This document shows, in pieces, positions 33,700 to 44,630 of a stretch of DNA of 64,000 bases (position 1 is its first letter; each line of letters starts with the position of its first letter). This DNA is from Piezodorus guildinii (taxonomy: Eukaryota > Arthropoda > Insecta > Hemiptera > Pentatomidae): assembly GCA_023052935.1 (NCBI GenBank), contig CM041295.1, positions 160,814,366-160,878,365 on the forward strand, read 5' to 3'. A program made the position numbers and the translations under genes. Below the pieces are notes generated by a model. That model worked only from the letters and a program-made list of their open reading frames with translations. It ran no database searches and was not told the origin of the DNA.

Positions 33700-34420
33700 T
33701 CCATTTGCAGTGGTCTTTTTTGTTTTTGTTTTAGGGGATTCTCATAACGTGTTTTGAACTTTATTCTTTTATGCGCTTGGGAATTTCTACATACCGTAGG
33801 TATTATGGTATAATTTGATGTAAAAATTATTTATTGTGTTTTTGTAGGATCTGATTACATTTTTGATCTGGACGTTACATCGCGATTGCGCATTCTTCTA
33901 GATCACTTTTCATTATGTTAAAATGTGCACTAGCTATAAAAAAAATGTCATAAACTCAATTAATATTCCCGAAAACACTATAAACGATTACTCCATCGAA
34001 AATTAATGAAATAGGAACAGTAACTTAAAATGAGTAAAAGCGATAACAAATTTGGTCCAAATAATATTATCAAAACACCCTAAAAAGGAATAAACGATTC
34101 CTCAATTAAATTATCAAATAATTGTAAGACGAAGTTAGGAAGCGGATCCTTTACAAAAGATTTAGTTGAAAAAACTTACTCAGGACGCTAGAAAAGGAAC
34201 TATAACTAATCCTTTTATAAAATAATAATTCTAAAAAAAAAGTAAAAAAAAAAAAAGCTAAACGATGTATATTCCAGCAACGTTATAATGAGAAGCAAAA
34301 ACAAAATAATCAATCCCAATATCAATAAAAAAATATCAAAAATAAAGGCGAGTTGAAATCCGCACGAGTGATAATAAAAAAACTTGTAAACATTTTCATA
34401 ACCCAGCGAAAACACAAGGA
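33700..34420. other. Unique centre of FB-alpha
   Basis: Shares 33700-34040 with 1200-1530 of the truncated copy (TTTTAGGGGATTCTCATAAC, GGACGTTACATCGCGATTGC). Neither strand has a coding frame. The first copy lacks about 350 bases of it, so the core is subject to deletion. Confidence 0.6.
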
Positions 34421-35520
34421 TAGATTTCTATAAAAATAAAAAGATTAAAAGTAAATACAAGTTGAAATACGCATGAGAGATAAGAGATACAGCTGGAAAA
34501 ACGTAATCATAGCTCCCCGAAAGCACATTAATCAATCCCTATATCAATAAAAAACATTAAAAGTAATTTCGAGATAAATGCGTGGGAGCGATGACAAAAT
34601 AAAACTCAAAAACGTAATTATAGGACCCGAAAAGACAATTATCAACTCCTGTATCAATAAAAACATAAAAAGTAAATTTTAGTTAAAATAAGCGAGAGCG
34701 ATAAAAAATACAGCTCGAAAAACGTAATCATAACCACCCGAAAGCAAAATAATTAATCCCTATATCAATAAAAAACATTAAAAGTAAACTCGAGTTAAAA
34801 TAATTCAGAGCGATATAAAATACAGCTCGAAAAACGTAATCATAACCACCCGAAAGCAAAATAATTAATCCCTATATCAATAAAAAACATTAAAAGTAAA
34901 CTCGAGTTAAAATAATTGAGAGCGATAAAAAATACAGCTCGAAAAACGTAATCATAACCCCCCAAAGCACAATAATTAATTCCTATATCAATAAAAAACA
35001 TTAAAAATAAATTCCAGTTAAATTGCATGGGAGCGATAAAAAAATAAACCTCAAAAAACGTGATTATAGGACCCGAAAACAAAATTATCAATCCCTATAT
35101 TAATAAAAAACATAAAAAGTAAATTGTAGTTAAAATAAGCGTGAGCGATAAAAAACATAGTTGAAAAACGTAATCACAAGACCCGAAAACTCAATTATCA
35201 ACCTTTATGACATTAAAAAATTTTAACAGTAAATTCGAGTTAATAGCACGCGAGCGGTAAAAACACAGCTCGAAAGACGTAATAATAAGACCCGAAAAGA
35301 CAATTATCAACCCTTATGACAGTAAAAAATATTAAAAGTAAGTTCGAGTTAAAATGTATGGGAGCAATAAAAAAATAAAACGTAATTATAATACCCGAAA
35401 ACTCAACTATCAACTCCTACATCAATTAAAAACATTAAAAGTAAATGCGAGTTAACATGCACGCGAGCGATAAAAAATACAGCTCAAAAAAAGTAATTAT
35501 AATACCCGAAAACACATTAA
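34420..35520. repeat. ~110-bp satellite units, right arm of FB-alpha
   Basis: About nine inverted units with CGTAATCATAACCACCCGAA or the variant CGTAATTATAGGACCCGAAA, mirroring 31780-33650. Confidence 0.85.
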
Positions 35521-35767
35521 TTATTCACAAAAACTACCCCTCCCCTCTAAAAAACTCAAAATCAATAACTATCTTAAAACTAAATAGACGATAATTAATT
35601 TTTTTAAATATAGCTAGCAAAAAATAGAACTTGATACCAAATATCTAAAAAAACAAAAAAAATAGCGATAGAATATGCCAAAATTATTAAAATAGTCATA
35701 ATGTTAATTAAACTAATTATTTTTCAATGAATAAATAAATAAAACGAATATTTGAGGCTAGAAGTGA

Positions 35768-35966
35768 AGAAAAAGGTGACATTTGACTTGGAATAAGGTA
35801 ACATTTGAAATGGAAAAGGTGACATTTGACTTGGAAAGGGTTACATTTGACTTGGAAAAGGTGACATTTGAAATGGAAAAAGTTACATTTGACTTGGAAA
35901 AGGTTACATTTGAAATGGAAAAAGTTACATTTGACTTGGAAAAGGTTACAATTGACTTGGAAATGC
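35768..35966. repeat. 21-bp terminal repeats of FB-alpha, right, nine units
   Basis: Nine direct units. A single extra T near 35792 shifts the heptad frame, showing that the frame is not protected. Confidence 0.88.
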
Positions 35967-35968
35967 TA

Positions 35969-36031
<63 letters not shown>
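35969..36031. repeat. (TA)n microsatellite at FB-alpha end
   Basis: Pure TA directly abutting the element terminus. Confidence 0.95.
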
Positions 36032-36035
<4 letters not shown>

Positions 36036-36450
36036 CTGCAGTATCCATATTCAAAACAATTATATATTCATAGAAACTAGTTTAGAGAACCTCTATATAC
36101 CTCTATACCTCTGTATATCTGTTTTACACGCTCACGGTTAGAATAATCGAATTTAAGAACCGATAGAAAGTTTCAGCTTCCTCCTCTGATCCTTCCAGCA
36201 CACTTATTGTTACGAATATTTAAAAAATGGTAACAAAAATGTATGTACAGTGTAAGGGGAATGCTCCATCATTGATGAACTATTGTACTGTTTAAATTAA
36301 TAAAGAAAATTTATATATAAAAAAACAAGAAAAAAACTTATAGTTACACACTGACGGTTCTTGCATGTTATATTTTGGCTCTAGTGATGAAAAGATGAGT
36401 TACTCCCTTTAGACCAGATAGTGTACTTCAAGCTCTCCTCTTCATGTTAC
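36032..36450. other. No feature recognised
   Basis: Contains AATTAATAAAGAAAATTTATA near 36297, a possible 3' end of a small element, without further support. Confidence 0.3.
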
Positions 36451-36645
36451 TGTAGTGCTCAATGAGGTCGCTGCTTAAGCTTTGCAGGTTGTAGTGTTCA
36501 AGAAGCACGCTGCTTAAGCTTTGCAGGATGTAGTGCTCAAGGAGCTCGCTGCTTAAGCTTTGCAGGTTGTAGTGCTCAAGGAGGTCGCTGCTTAAGCTTT
36601 GCAGGCTGTAGTGCTCAAGGAGCTCGCTGCTTAAGTTTTGCAGGT
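36451..36645 (-). repeat. 39-bp tandem repeat, five units
   Basis: Units start at 36451, 36490, 36529, 36568 and 36607, always 39 bases apart, differing at a few positions. On the minus strand one frame stays open through all units and encodes a 13-residue repeat LQSLSSELLEHYN, then SNMKRRA and a stop. The open part spans about 80 codons but has no Met start before the repeat. The plus strand also has a frame (CSAQGARCLSFAG) broken by a stop in the first unit. It may be a repeat in an old exon, or simply a minisatellite. Confidence 0.8.
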
Positions 36646-37247
36646 CGCGTCTGTCAGAATGATCACTTCATCTTCATTGAATATGCTGTATTCCTTTTTA
36701 GTATTGTACATATTAGTACTTAATATGATGTAATTAGTAATTATATATTTCTTCTATGGTGCTATAGGGATCAGGTTATGAGTGCTAAGGAAATAACATC
36801 CGCTATGTAGCTTTTTTGTCCATTTAAAAAAAAAAATATGTCCCATAGTCTGATTCTCAGCTGAAAGAAAAAATTCTAATTTTGAATTTTCGCTGGTCTC
36901 CTTAGTTTTCATCATAAAAACTCAAATATATCTACTTGATGTGCAAGCACAGAAAAACAAGTGGTACCAATTAAAAAAAAAAAAAAAAACATTTCCCAGA
37001 ATGTTGGGAAGCAAACCCTCACAATTAGAAAGTGTCACACAACGTCATGCAGAAAATTACGTTTCATAGGTCTATCACTCTTCTATAGTTGGGTTTTAAA
37101 TTTTCCGGACCTCAGAAAAACTTCTTCATTTTATCAACATTAAAAAGGGGCATATCAAACCTACCTTTTTTGTCCAATGCGAGGAGGCAAGAAATAAAAT
37201 TAAAAAAAAAAAAAGGTTCAAACAAAATGTTAACTTAATCTGTGTTT
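36646..37247. other. No feature recognised
   Basis: A+T-rich, short A runs, one 60-codon chance frame. Confidence 0.35.
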
Positions 37248-37511
37248 CATAAATGTCTAGTCATATTGTGTGAGGCAATACAAGACCGCAATGGAAACAA
37301 AAAGTTCATATGAGCCATATTCTGATTGTCAACGGTTCGGGAGGAACATGACATTTTGCAGTTCTCAATGAAAGCTATGAAAACAGCAATAATCTCAAAA
37401 TCCGATTTCCCTCCCTAACCGTTGACAATGAGACTGAGGCTCATGTGTATCGTACTTTTTGTTCCCCATGCGGTCTTGTGTCGCCTCACATAATATGACT
37501 AGACATTTATG
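37248..37511. repeat. 264-bp imperfect palindrome
   Basis: Left arm 37248-37337 (CATAAATGTCTAGTCATATT ... GTCAACGGTT) is inverted at 37417-37511 (AACCGTTGAC ... AATATGACTAGACATTTATG) with about 80 percent identity by eye. The loop is about 79 bases. It could be a foldback-type miniature element or a non-coding RNA hairpin locus. Confidence 0.8.
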
Positions 37512-37850
37512 AGAGACTTAAGAGAGAGTATAAAAACCAATCATGAAAAATGTATGCATTTTTCGAATTTTAATATAATGGTTTTGGTTATATAACTAGG
37601 TGAGAGGGATGCCCGGTTCATTAGATAGTTGGTGGGAGAAGACTTTGGAGGGATTGTTGGCCCGTCATTACCGATGCTTCATTGATATTCCGCTCCAGTT
37701 TCGGAAATAAAATAGCCCTGGACGTGCCTGTCGCCACACAAAACCACAGCGATGCCTTCACCAACTTCCGTTTTCAGTTGTACCTCATTTTGGAAAGTTG
37801 AGGTACCTACTTTACCACTGCCTTCTTCACATCTTCTGACTATTATCCTC
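37512..37850. other. No feature recognised
   Basis: Mixed-complexity DNA (for example 37610-37800) with no identifiable frame; it may belong to the Jockey tail that follows. Confidence 0.3.
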
Positions 37851-37859
37851 TTACTACCT

Positions 37860-38130
37860 TCCGATGTTCTTCTATTTTATAGTTCGGTTGTTTGTTTTAT
37901 TGTATTTGTGTATCTGTATTGTAAGGTATGAGTGATTTCTTGACTTTGTTGTATTGATTCATTATTGTATATATATTTTATTGTAATTTTATGCCGTGTA
38001 AATATTGTATGAATGTAGCATGTATGATATCTTTCACCACTACTATTGATGTCCAAATTGGGACAGATTGTAATTATACTCAATAAAATGGCCGAAAACT
38101 GTATTACTTTTAATTTTTTTTTTTTTTTTT
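37860..38130 (+). mobile_element. Solo Jockey 3' UTR fragment
   Basis: GGTATGAGTGATTTCTTGAC, GAATGTAGCATGTATGATAT and TGTCCAAATTGGGACAGATT match 29890-30060, then a T/A-rich tail. No protein part. Confidence 0.7.
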
Positions 38131-38134
38131 TTTT

Positions 38135-38422
38135 TAATCTTCAAAATTTTGTATTTACACCTATCAATAAATGTTGACAATCAGTGAATGTGATGATGAA
38201 GGAATGATAGTTGGCGTGGTAGGCACGATGGAGAGAAGATGCCCAGCGGCACCTATTCCTGATTACTTTTAAATGGAATTCAATTGTTGACTTATGGTTT
38301 AGCTCTATTACGTTTCATTGTAAATAATCAACGGTTGACCGTAAGATGATATGAAGGAAGAGATGGTTTGGGTGACGGTAAAAAAAAAAATATAAAAAAA
38401 AAAAAAAAAAAAAAAATATATA

Positions 38423-38494
<72 letters not shown>

Positions 38495-39480
38495 ACACAT
38501 ATGTATTTTGAGTTAAAGTGGATGTACTGTTTGAGATTTGAAAATTCTTTTTGCAGTTCCATGAAATAAATTTTGTCTTTTCGCAATACTCTTGATGAAA
38601 TTAAAACAGTTTATAGAACTTTATCTATAGGATAAATATTTATCAGGTTATTTCAGCTGTTGCGCGACATTGGTTTACTATCTATAAGTGGGTAACCGAA
38701 ATTAGGGGAAAAGGTTGACTGAACTCAGCCTAATAAACTTATTGCACAGCTTTTGGCCTAGTTTTTTTTTTTTTTTTATTTATTTTATACTCTGTAGGAT
38801 GACCATTCCTTTCTGATCTGGTTTAACAACATAAGCATGTCCTACCCTTTGAACTCGGCACCGTTTTTCACGGGCTCACTGGAATCGTGAAAAATTAAAA
38901 TAAATACCAATGTTTTTAAAAATAATTATCTAAAATATGGTGGGAGGTGCACTTGGCATTTATTTATCATTTATCTTGAATTTTTTTACTATTATTTTAA
39001 TCTATGATTTGTGCTATTTTAACAGAATAATTCAGAAAAATATGCTTTTCTAATAATACTCTAATAAAAATAATTAGTTGTGTAAGTACACCATACATAA
39101 TCGGTAATAAAATAAAACCCTCAGAGGTCCCAACCGAGTGCGAAGGGTTAAATATGGGCCACCTGCTATTTTACCTACTTGTGAGAAGTGTTTTCACTAT
39201 TCAAAGAAGTGAAATATCGACTTTAAATTAAAAAATTACCTTGAGATAAGCTCCATAAGAGGAATAAAAATAGAAACAAAAATTCCTAAAAAACAAATAT
39301 AAAACAAGGTTCGGCCATACAAGAGATGCGAATATTAATAACAAACTTCTAGTGTAATGGAACTTATGCTCCTGTTTTATTTACGGGGATACCGCTACCC
39401 GGAACAGGGAGGGGGGGGCACATGCACCTGATATCTAAATCTCACTGGAAAAAAGCGAACCGAATCTTCTATACCGCTCT
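38135..39480. other. A+T-rich stretch without genes
   Basis: Long homopolymer runs and a (TA)n at 38418-38502. The 92- and 61-codon minus frames across it are low-complexity artefacts. Confidence 0.5.
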
Positions 39481-39489
39481 TGGTTATAA

Positions 39490-39760
39490 TTTTCTTTCAC
39501 TAGTAAATGGTGTCGCTAGAGAAAATTTAATATCCCGTTTGTGTTGGGAGAGGGTGGAGGAGGGGAGGGGTTGGGAGGGTGGGGGGACAGGCCGCAGGCT
39601 CTTCCCTCTTTCCCGCTCCAAAATCCCGGAAATTGAATTTTCAGTCTGGAAGTGGCGCAGTAAAAATACAGGTTTATGGTAACTGGGCCTTTCCCCTGCC
39701 ATTGGAGCCCTAGTAAGCCCCCTTTATCTCGACTCCTCATGGCTAATGCTAAATAAATAA
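39490..39760. other. G+C-richer block with G-runs
   Basis: 39548-39600 is a purine-rich GGAGAGGGTGGAGGAGGGGA type stretch with several G3-G5 runs, a candidate G-quadruplex on the plus strand. Overlapping open frames on both strands have no motifs. Confidence 0.3.
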
Positions 39761-40320
39761 AGACGGCGGTGGGATGAGAAGAGGAAGGATAGAAGCGGCA
39801 CGATCAGCCAAGCTAAGATGCGAGCGGTACGACTAGCCGAGAATCGACCGCCCGTTCCCCAGGCCCAGTTATAAAGTATCTTATTGGATGATATACAACC
39901 GCCGTTTGAAACACGTAGCGCATTAAATAACTTGCGCTTGGACTGTTGTGGTTTTCCTTATTACTGTATATATCGTGGAAAACGTGATGTTCGACTCGGG
40001 TCAGATATTTTGTCGAAAGTAATTAAACCTTTCCGATAAGGATTTAGCACTTTATGGGAGACCCCTAACTTGCCCGAACTATTCATGATCATATGCCTGT
40101 TACGATAATTGGAATAAATAAAAAAAACAAATCAACCTAGATATTTCACTATTTCGAAAACTTTTCATCATTAGTTAAAAAGATAGATAGGTGGGTTTAT
40201 TGATAAGCCATATTTACATTCGGTTGTCCCCTCTGAGGGGACATTATGTTTTATAAGCGATTATGTAGAATGAACATTGACCACAGTATTTTTTAAAAGC
40301 ATTAATTTATTAATAATATT
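39761..40320. other. No feature recognised
   Basis: Includes a small perfect hairpin GTCCCCTCTGAGGGGAC at 40226-40242; otherwise nothing seen. Confidence 0.35.
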
Positions 40321-40324
40321 TATT

Positions 40325-40445
40325 TATTAAGATTTATTACAATTTGTTTCTATATGAACATTAGTAATAGTGATATGAGATCACAGACACACAATATATA
40401 CAGTATAAAATGATAAAGTCAAATTACATAAAATAAAATATAATT
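40325..40445 (-). mobile_element. Solo Jockey 3' UTR fragment
   Basis: Minus strand: TTTTATGTAATTTGAC, TATACTGTATATATTGTGTG and AATTGTAATAAATC, colinear with 42605-42720. No coding. Confidence 0.6.
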
Positions 40446-41074
40446 ATAATTTTTTAGTTCAGATTTATAATTTAAAAATGTAAACATTAATCTATTATTT
40501 ATATTGGGAATTGCTTTAAAATTTACTATATTCTAGGAAATTTTAAAAAATAAACTTTAATTTTTTGTGTATTCTTTAATGACCACTTATACATATAAAC
40601 CAAATTTCATTATATTAATTTATCTCTTCCTAATATTTTGCACATATTATGATGATTCCGGTGTGTAAGTTTTCGCGAAAATTAAGCGTCAAGTAACTGT
40701 TAGAAAGCATGCGAAACGGTGCAGAATGCAAGTAATATACTTATTGAACTTGAACTTATTACAACTGTACAAAGTCCAAAATATCTGGTGAATGCGAGTA
40801 GAATATAAAAGAAATGCATGATGCACGTGTAGAGAAACTAACGATTGGTAGTACTCAATAGTACTACTCTGTTCTAAATGGAAGGTCTCGCGGAGGCTTT
40901 CAAAGCTGATTAACCCATACGAGACCGATTGTACACATAACAGTAATGTGAAATTATCAGTTATCCTGAGTAAACTAGTCGTACTGAAGTAGTGTAAAGT
41001 ACAGATAAACAAAATTTGGCGTTGATTTTAATTTGTACCAAAAAATCTAAAAATTATCTTAAGCCTTTCTTACA

Positions 41075-42735
41075 TTCCGATCCCGAAACAGCATCCTTAA
41101 TCCTGCAAAGACACCTTTGTCTTATCGAAGACTGGTGTAATGCTTGGCGCAAAAAGGTGAACGATACCAAATGCAAACACGTAACATTCACTCTTCGACG
41201 AAACTCCTGTCCGCCAGCTTACTTTAATTCTATTCCAATTCCTCCTTCAGATACAGTCCGCTATCTTGGCTTACTACTTGACAAAAGACTGACGTGGAAC
41301 CCACATATAACACTTAAAAGAAAAGAACTCAATCGACGATTCGGAACCTACTTGACAAACGACTAACTTGGAATCCGCACACAAGACTGAAACGACAAGA
41401 AACTGCCCAACGCTTTCGCTTACTTCAACACTTACTGGACAGACGCTCTAACCTTCCACTTAACACAAAAGGCTCATATATATTCCTATAGGCCTATCTG
41501 GACGTACGGAGTTGAGCTTTGGGGCTCTACTAAACCATCAAATTCTTCCCGTATTCAATCCCTACAATCCAAAATCCTTCGAAAAATCCTCAATGCTCCT
41601 TATTTTGTCACCAACAAACTCATCCATAAAGACCTTAATGTCCCATATGTTGCTGATTTGGCCCGTACGAGGTATCATTCCTTCCATGACAAACTCCACT
41701 CACACATTAACCCACTAGTTTCAATCCTAGCTTCCTCTAATATTCCTGACAATCCTCCGAGGCGTCTGAAAAGAAGATGGCCTCGAGACCTTCTAGTGTA
41801 GATTACCTAGTGGAGTGTTGCCAATGGGCATATTCTCTTCATGTCTTTTCATGTATATTATCTATATTATGAGCCAATTTACTTGATGTATTTACTAATA
41901 CAGTTGTAAATTTCAATAAATTAATAAAAAAAAAAAAAAAAACGATTCGGACAGTTATACAGACTATTAAACAGGAAATCTGAACTTACAGTTGACAACG
42001 AATTATTAATTTATAAGACAATACTGAAGCCCATCTGGACCTACGGACTTGAACTGTGGGGGACAGCTAAACGTTCTAACATTAAACGCATTCAATCCTT
42101 TCAATCCAAAGTCCTCCGAATAATAGTAAATGCTCCTTATTATGTATCCAACTATACCTTGCATCACGACCTTAATGTTCCATTTATTTCAAACCTAATT
42201 CCATCCAAATTTTCCAAATTCTACCAGAACCTGATTCATCATCCAATCCTCTAGAAGGTTGAAACGGCAGTGGCCCCGAGATATATTGTAAATATGTATG
42301 CTGGAGTTCTGACACTGGTCAGATACTCCTCTCATGAGCGGTGTGATTGTGGCTATGGCGCCCTCACATAGCTTCCGCTGGCTCTCACCAGTGATGCAGC
42401 TGAGAGGGAGGCGCTGGGATCCTTTGGACTCTACTAGTCCTTCCACAAGTGGGGGGACAAGCCCCGTCCGGGGTTCCCGAGCTGATTGTAAATATTTACA
42501 TAGGTATGAATGTGACATGTTTTGTTTATTTACTTGTTAACTTCATTCATTTATATTTATTTTATTAACAAATTTTGTTATTGCATACGTTTATTTAGTT
42601 TGGTTTCATTTTATGTAATTTGACATTTCTATTGTTTATACTGTGAATATTGTATGAATGGAATCCTTTGGCAATCTTATTATTGTCCATTGTGACAAAC
42701 CGTAATACATACGAATAAATAAATTTAAAAAAAAA
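41075..42735 (+). pseudogene. Jockey LINE ORF2 C-part (subfamily A), split by another Jockey
   Basis: Encodes DPETASLILQRHLCLIEDWC, the conserved SDTVRYLGLLLDKRLTWNPH and KRKELNRRFG. Sequence from 41346 to 41941 is a second insertion. Then it resumes with RRFGQLYRLLNRKSELTVDN, PIWTYGLELWGTAKRSNIKR, VNAPYYVSNYTLHHDLNVPF and a broken end near 42290. A subfamily-specific G+C-richer 3' UTR follows, with poly-A to 42735. AAGCCTTTCTTACA stands at 41061-41074 and 42736-42749, a 14-bp target duplication. It starts downstream of the YADD motif, so it is inactive. Confidence 0.92.
41346..41941 (+). pseudogene. Jockey LINE 3' end (subfamily B) nested inside a subfamily A copy
   Basis: Starts in LLDKRLTWNPH, continues TRLKRQETAQRFRLLQHLLD, and after frame breaks shows the DNA of the usual GSTKPSNSS...PPRRLKRRWPRDLL end (41520-41800), UTR and poly-A ending at 41941. 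ACGATTCGGA stands at 41336-41345 and 41942-41951, a 10-bp target duplication that also rejoins the frame of the host copy. Confidence 0.92.
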
Positions 42736-42988
42736 AAGCCTTTCTTACAAAGAAAAAACAATTTAGCTGTAGGGGACCGTGTTTGAAAAAAGACTTCGTC
42801 TCGAATGGGTTAAGAAAATATTTTGGAATAAACGATTAAGGCAACAGTATGTGAATAACATTGACAAATGGTGCTGAATGAATTAAGTCCATACAAAACT
42901 TTTTACATGCATTGGAGGTCTTGGGATTAGTACCTGGACGGGATAGCCTAATCATGTTTAGCCGCAAGGTCTCCCTCCCTCGATTTTT

Positions 42989-43090
42989 AGGTACCCACTT
43001 TATAGAGGCAGGGTGAGTCCCAAGAGGGTATCTGAAATAACTATGCATCCTTCCTCAACAGGATTCAAATGTTGGTGCATAAAACCTGTG
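42989..43090 (-). mobile_element. tRNA-derived SINE relic, copy 3
   Basis: Minus strand: ACATTTGAATCCTGTTGAGG (B-box-like), GCATAGTTATTTC, body, CCTCTATAAAGTGGGTACC. Shorter and more diverged than copy 4. Confidence 0.4.
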
Positions 43091-43094
43091 AAAA

Positions 43095-43742
43095 TTGTTC
43101 GCTCTCACGAGTTGTATTTATCACCTCTTTTGGTAACTAGGTGTTTCAAGTTTGTCCCCTTTTTATTAAGGCCGCGCTACACAGTGAGAGAAGGGGAAGG
43201 TAATAATTCGTCAGAGCGTGGTATTTGGAGAGGAGAAAGGCATATTTCAAAAAAATTAATTCCGATATTAACATTAAAAATATATTTTTTTAAACATCCT
43301 ATTAAATCATTAAATATTTTTTTTTTTAATGATAAATAAACTAAATGATAATCCAGTGTAACATAAACATAATGAAAACATTTTTTTTTTCATTTTTAAT
43401 TTACTTAAAAACCATTTAATAATAATTAACTGACGACATTTTAATAAACTAAACATTATTTATAATATTAAAAGTAAAAGATGAACTTTTATAGAAAATA
43501 CGGTAATTGAATATTTATTGGTTGAAAGTATGTGAGAGTGTATGATAATTGATTCCCGAATTTTCACCTGCCTGCTCTCTCCCAGTAAAGCAAAGTCTTG
43601 AAAAGGGACAAGCTTGGAGCACTTAGTTATCAAAACAAAAACGCTAGGTACCACTGATAACAACGAAAATGTTTCTCAGGTTTGAGACGCTAGTTTCAAA
43701 CCCATGAGCACGCCTCTCTTCTAACGATCTTTGAATTTTAAC
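43095..43742. other. No gene recognised
   Basis: Open frames of 108 (plus) and 67 (minus) codons lack motifs. GGGTTTGAAACTAGCG near 43695 (minus) resembles a B box but has no partner A box. Confidence 0.35.
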
Positions 43743-43749
43743 TTCAAGT

Positions 43750-44324
43750 AACCCTCACATGAGACTAAAACGACAAGAAACTGGCCGTAGATACCGATTA
43801 CTACAATACTTACTAGGAAAACGATCAAAACTTCCAATTCACTACAAAAAGCTCATTTATATTACTGTCATCAGACCCATCTGGACATATGGAATCGAGC
43901 TTTGGGGCTCTACTAAGCCATCTACTTCCTCCCGCATCCAATCCTTACAATCCAAAATCCTTCGCAAAATCCTAAATGCTCCTGATTTCGTCACAAATAA
44001 AATCATCCATAACGACCTTAATATTCCATTTGTGGCAGACATTTCTCGTACCAGATATACCACTTTTAATTCCAAACTCCCAACTCATATAAAGCCTCTT
44101 GTCCACAACCTATCAACCTCACATATTCCTGACTACCCTCCGAGGCGACTGAAAAGAAGATGGCCTCGGGAAATACTTACTTAAATAAACATCGAAGTAC
44201 TACCGCTGGGTAGTTTTTTCACAAGTCTTTTACGCCTTTTATTCTAATTCATCACTTTTACTTGTTGTATTTATGTAATATACAGTTGTAAAATTCAATA
44301 AAATATAAATTAAAAAAAAAAAAA
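43750..44324 (+). pseudogene. Jockey LINE 3' end (subfamily B), 5' truncated, frame open
   Basis: Open from 43759 to a stop at 44182: RLKRQETGRRYRLLQYLLGK, PIWTYGIELWGSTKPSTSSR, LNAPDFVTNKIIHNDLNIPF and PPRRLKRRWPREILT. The UTR has CTACCGCTGGGTAGTTTTTT and poly-A to 44324. TTCAAGT at 43743-43749 and 44325-44331 is a 7-bp target duplication. The open frame indicates a fairly recent insertion, but all RT motifs are missing. The 5' cut point is almost the same as in the copy at 61478. Confidence 0.92.
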
Positions 44325-44586
44325 TTCAAGTTTACTATAGCGTCAAAATATGTGAAAAATATCGTTTGCTTCTTAGCGAATCTGAATCTTTTTTTATGCT
44401 TGTGTTTTAGTGAAAATGGACTGTTTCCAAGCTGTTCATTCCAGCTTCAAGAGGATGTTTTTTTGTTTTTTTTTACGAAAGGGTCTAACTTCATTTGTGC
44501 TTACACATAAAAAAATAGACTCAGGCTTGTATTCCAATGATTGTGCATTATTTAGCAAGTTCAAATCTCATAAACTAATTAGCTCA

Positions 44587-44588
<2 letters not shown>

Positions 44589-44629
<41 letters not shown>

Positions 44630-44630
44630 A
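44589..44630. repeat. (TA)n microsatellite
   Basis: About 40 bases of TA. Confidence 0.95.

Larger units (their letters stand above)
32350..35966. mobile_element. Foldback-like element FB-alpha, complete copy
   Basis: Starts GCATTTCCAAGTC (32350) and ends GACTTGGAAATGC (35966), with TA directly outside both ends inside (TA)n tracts. Arms of about 1.2-1.6 kb are inverted copies. From outside in they contain 21-bp repeats (7 left, 9 right), a unique stretch with a G-rich GAGGGGAGGGG motif, then ~110-bp satellite units. The centre (about 33700-34420) is single copy and A+T rich. No transposase, integrase or other protein frame of useful length is present, so movement would need a factor in trans. 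Length 3,617 bases. Confidence 0.75.

Noticed and set aside
36451..36645. CRISPR or centromeric satellite
   Set aside because: Only five 39-bp units without spacers.
41016..41074. Upstream part of the frame MALILICTKKSKNYLKPFLH as Jockey protein
   Set aside because: It precedes the target duplication at 41061-41074, so it is flanking DNA.
43670..43720. Additional SINE with GGGTTTGAAACTAG box
   Set aside because: No A box, no shared body or GGTACCC tail.
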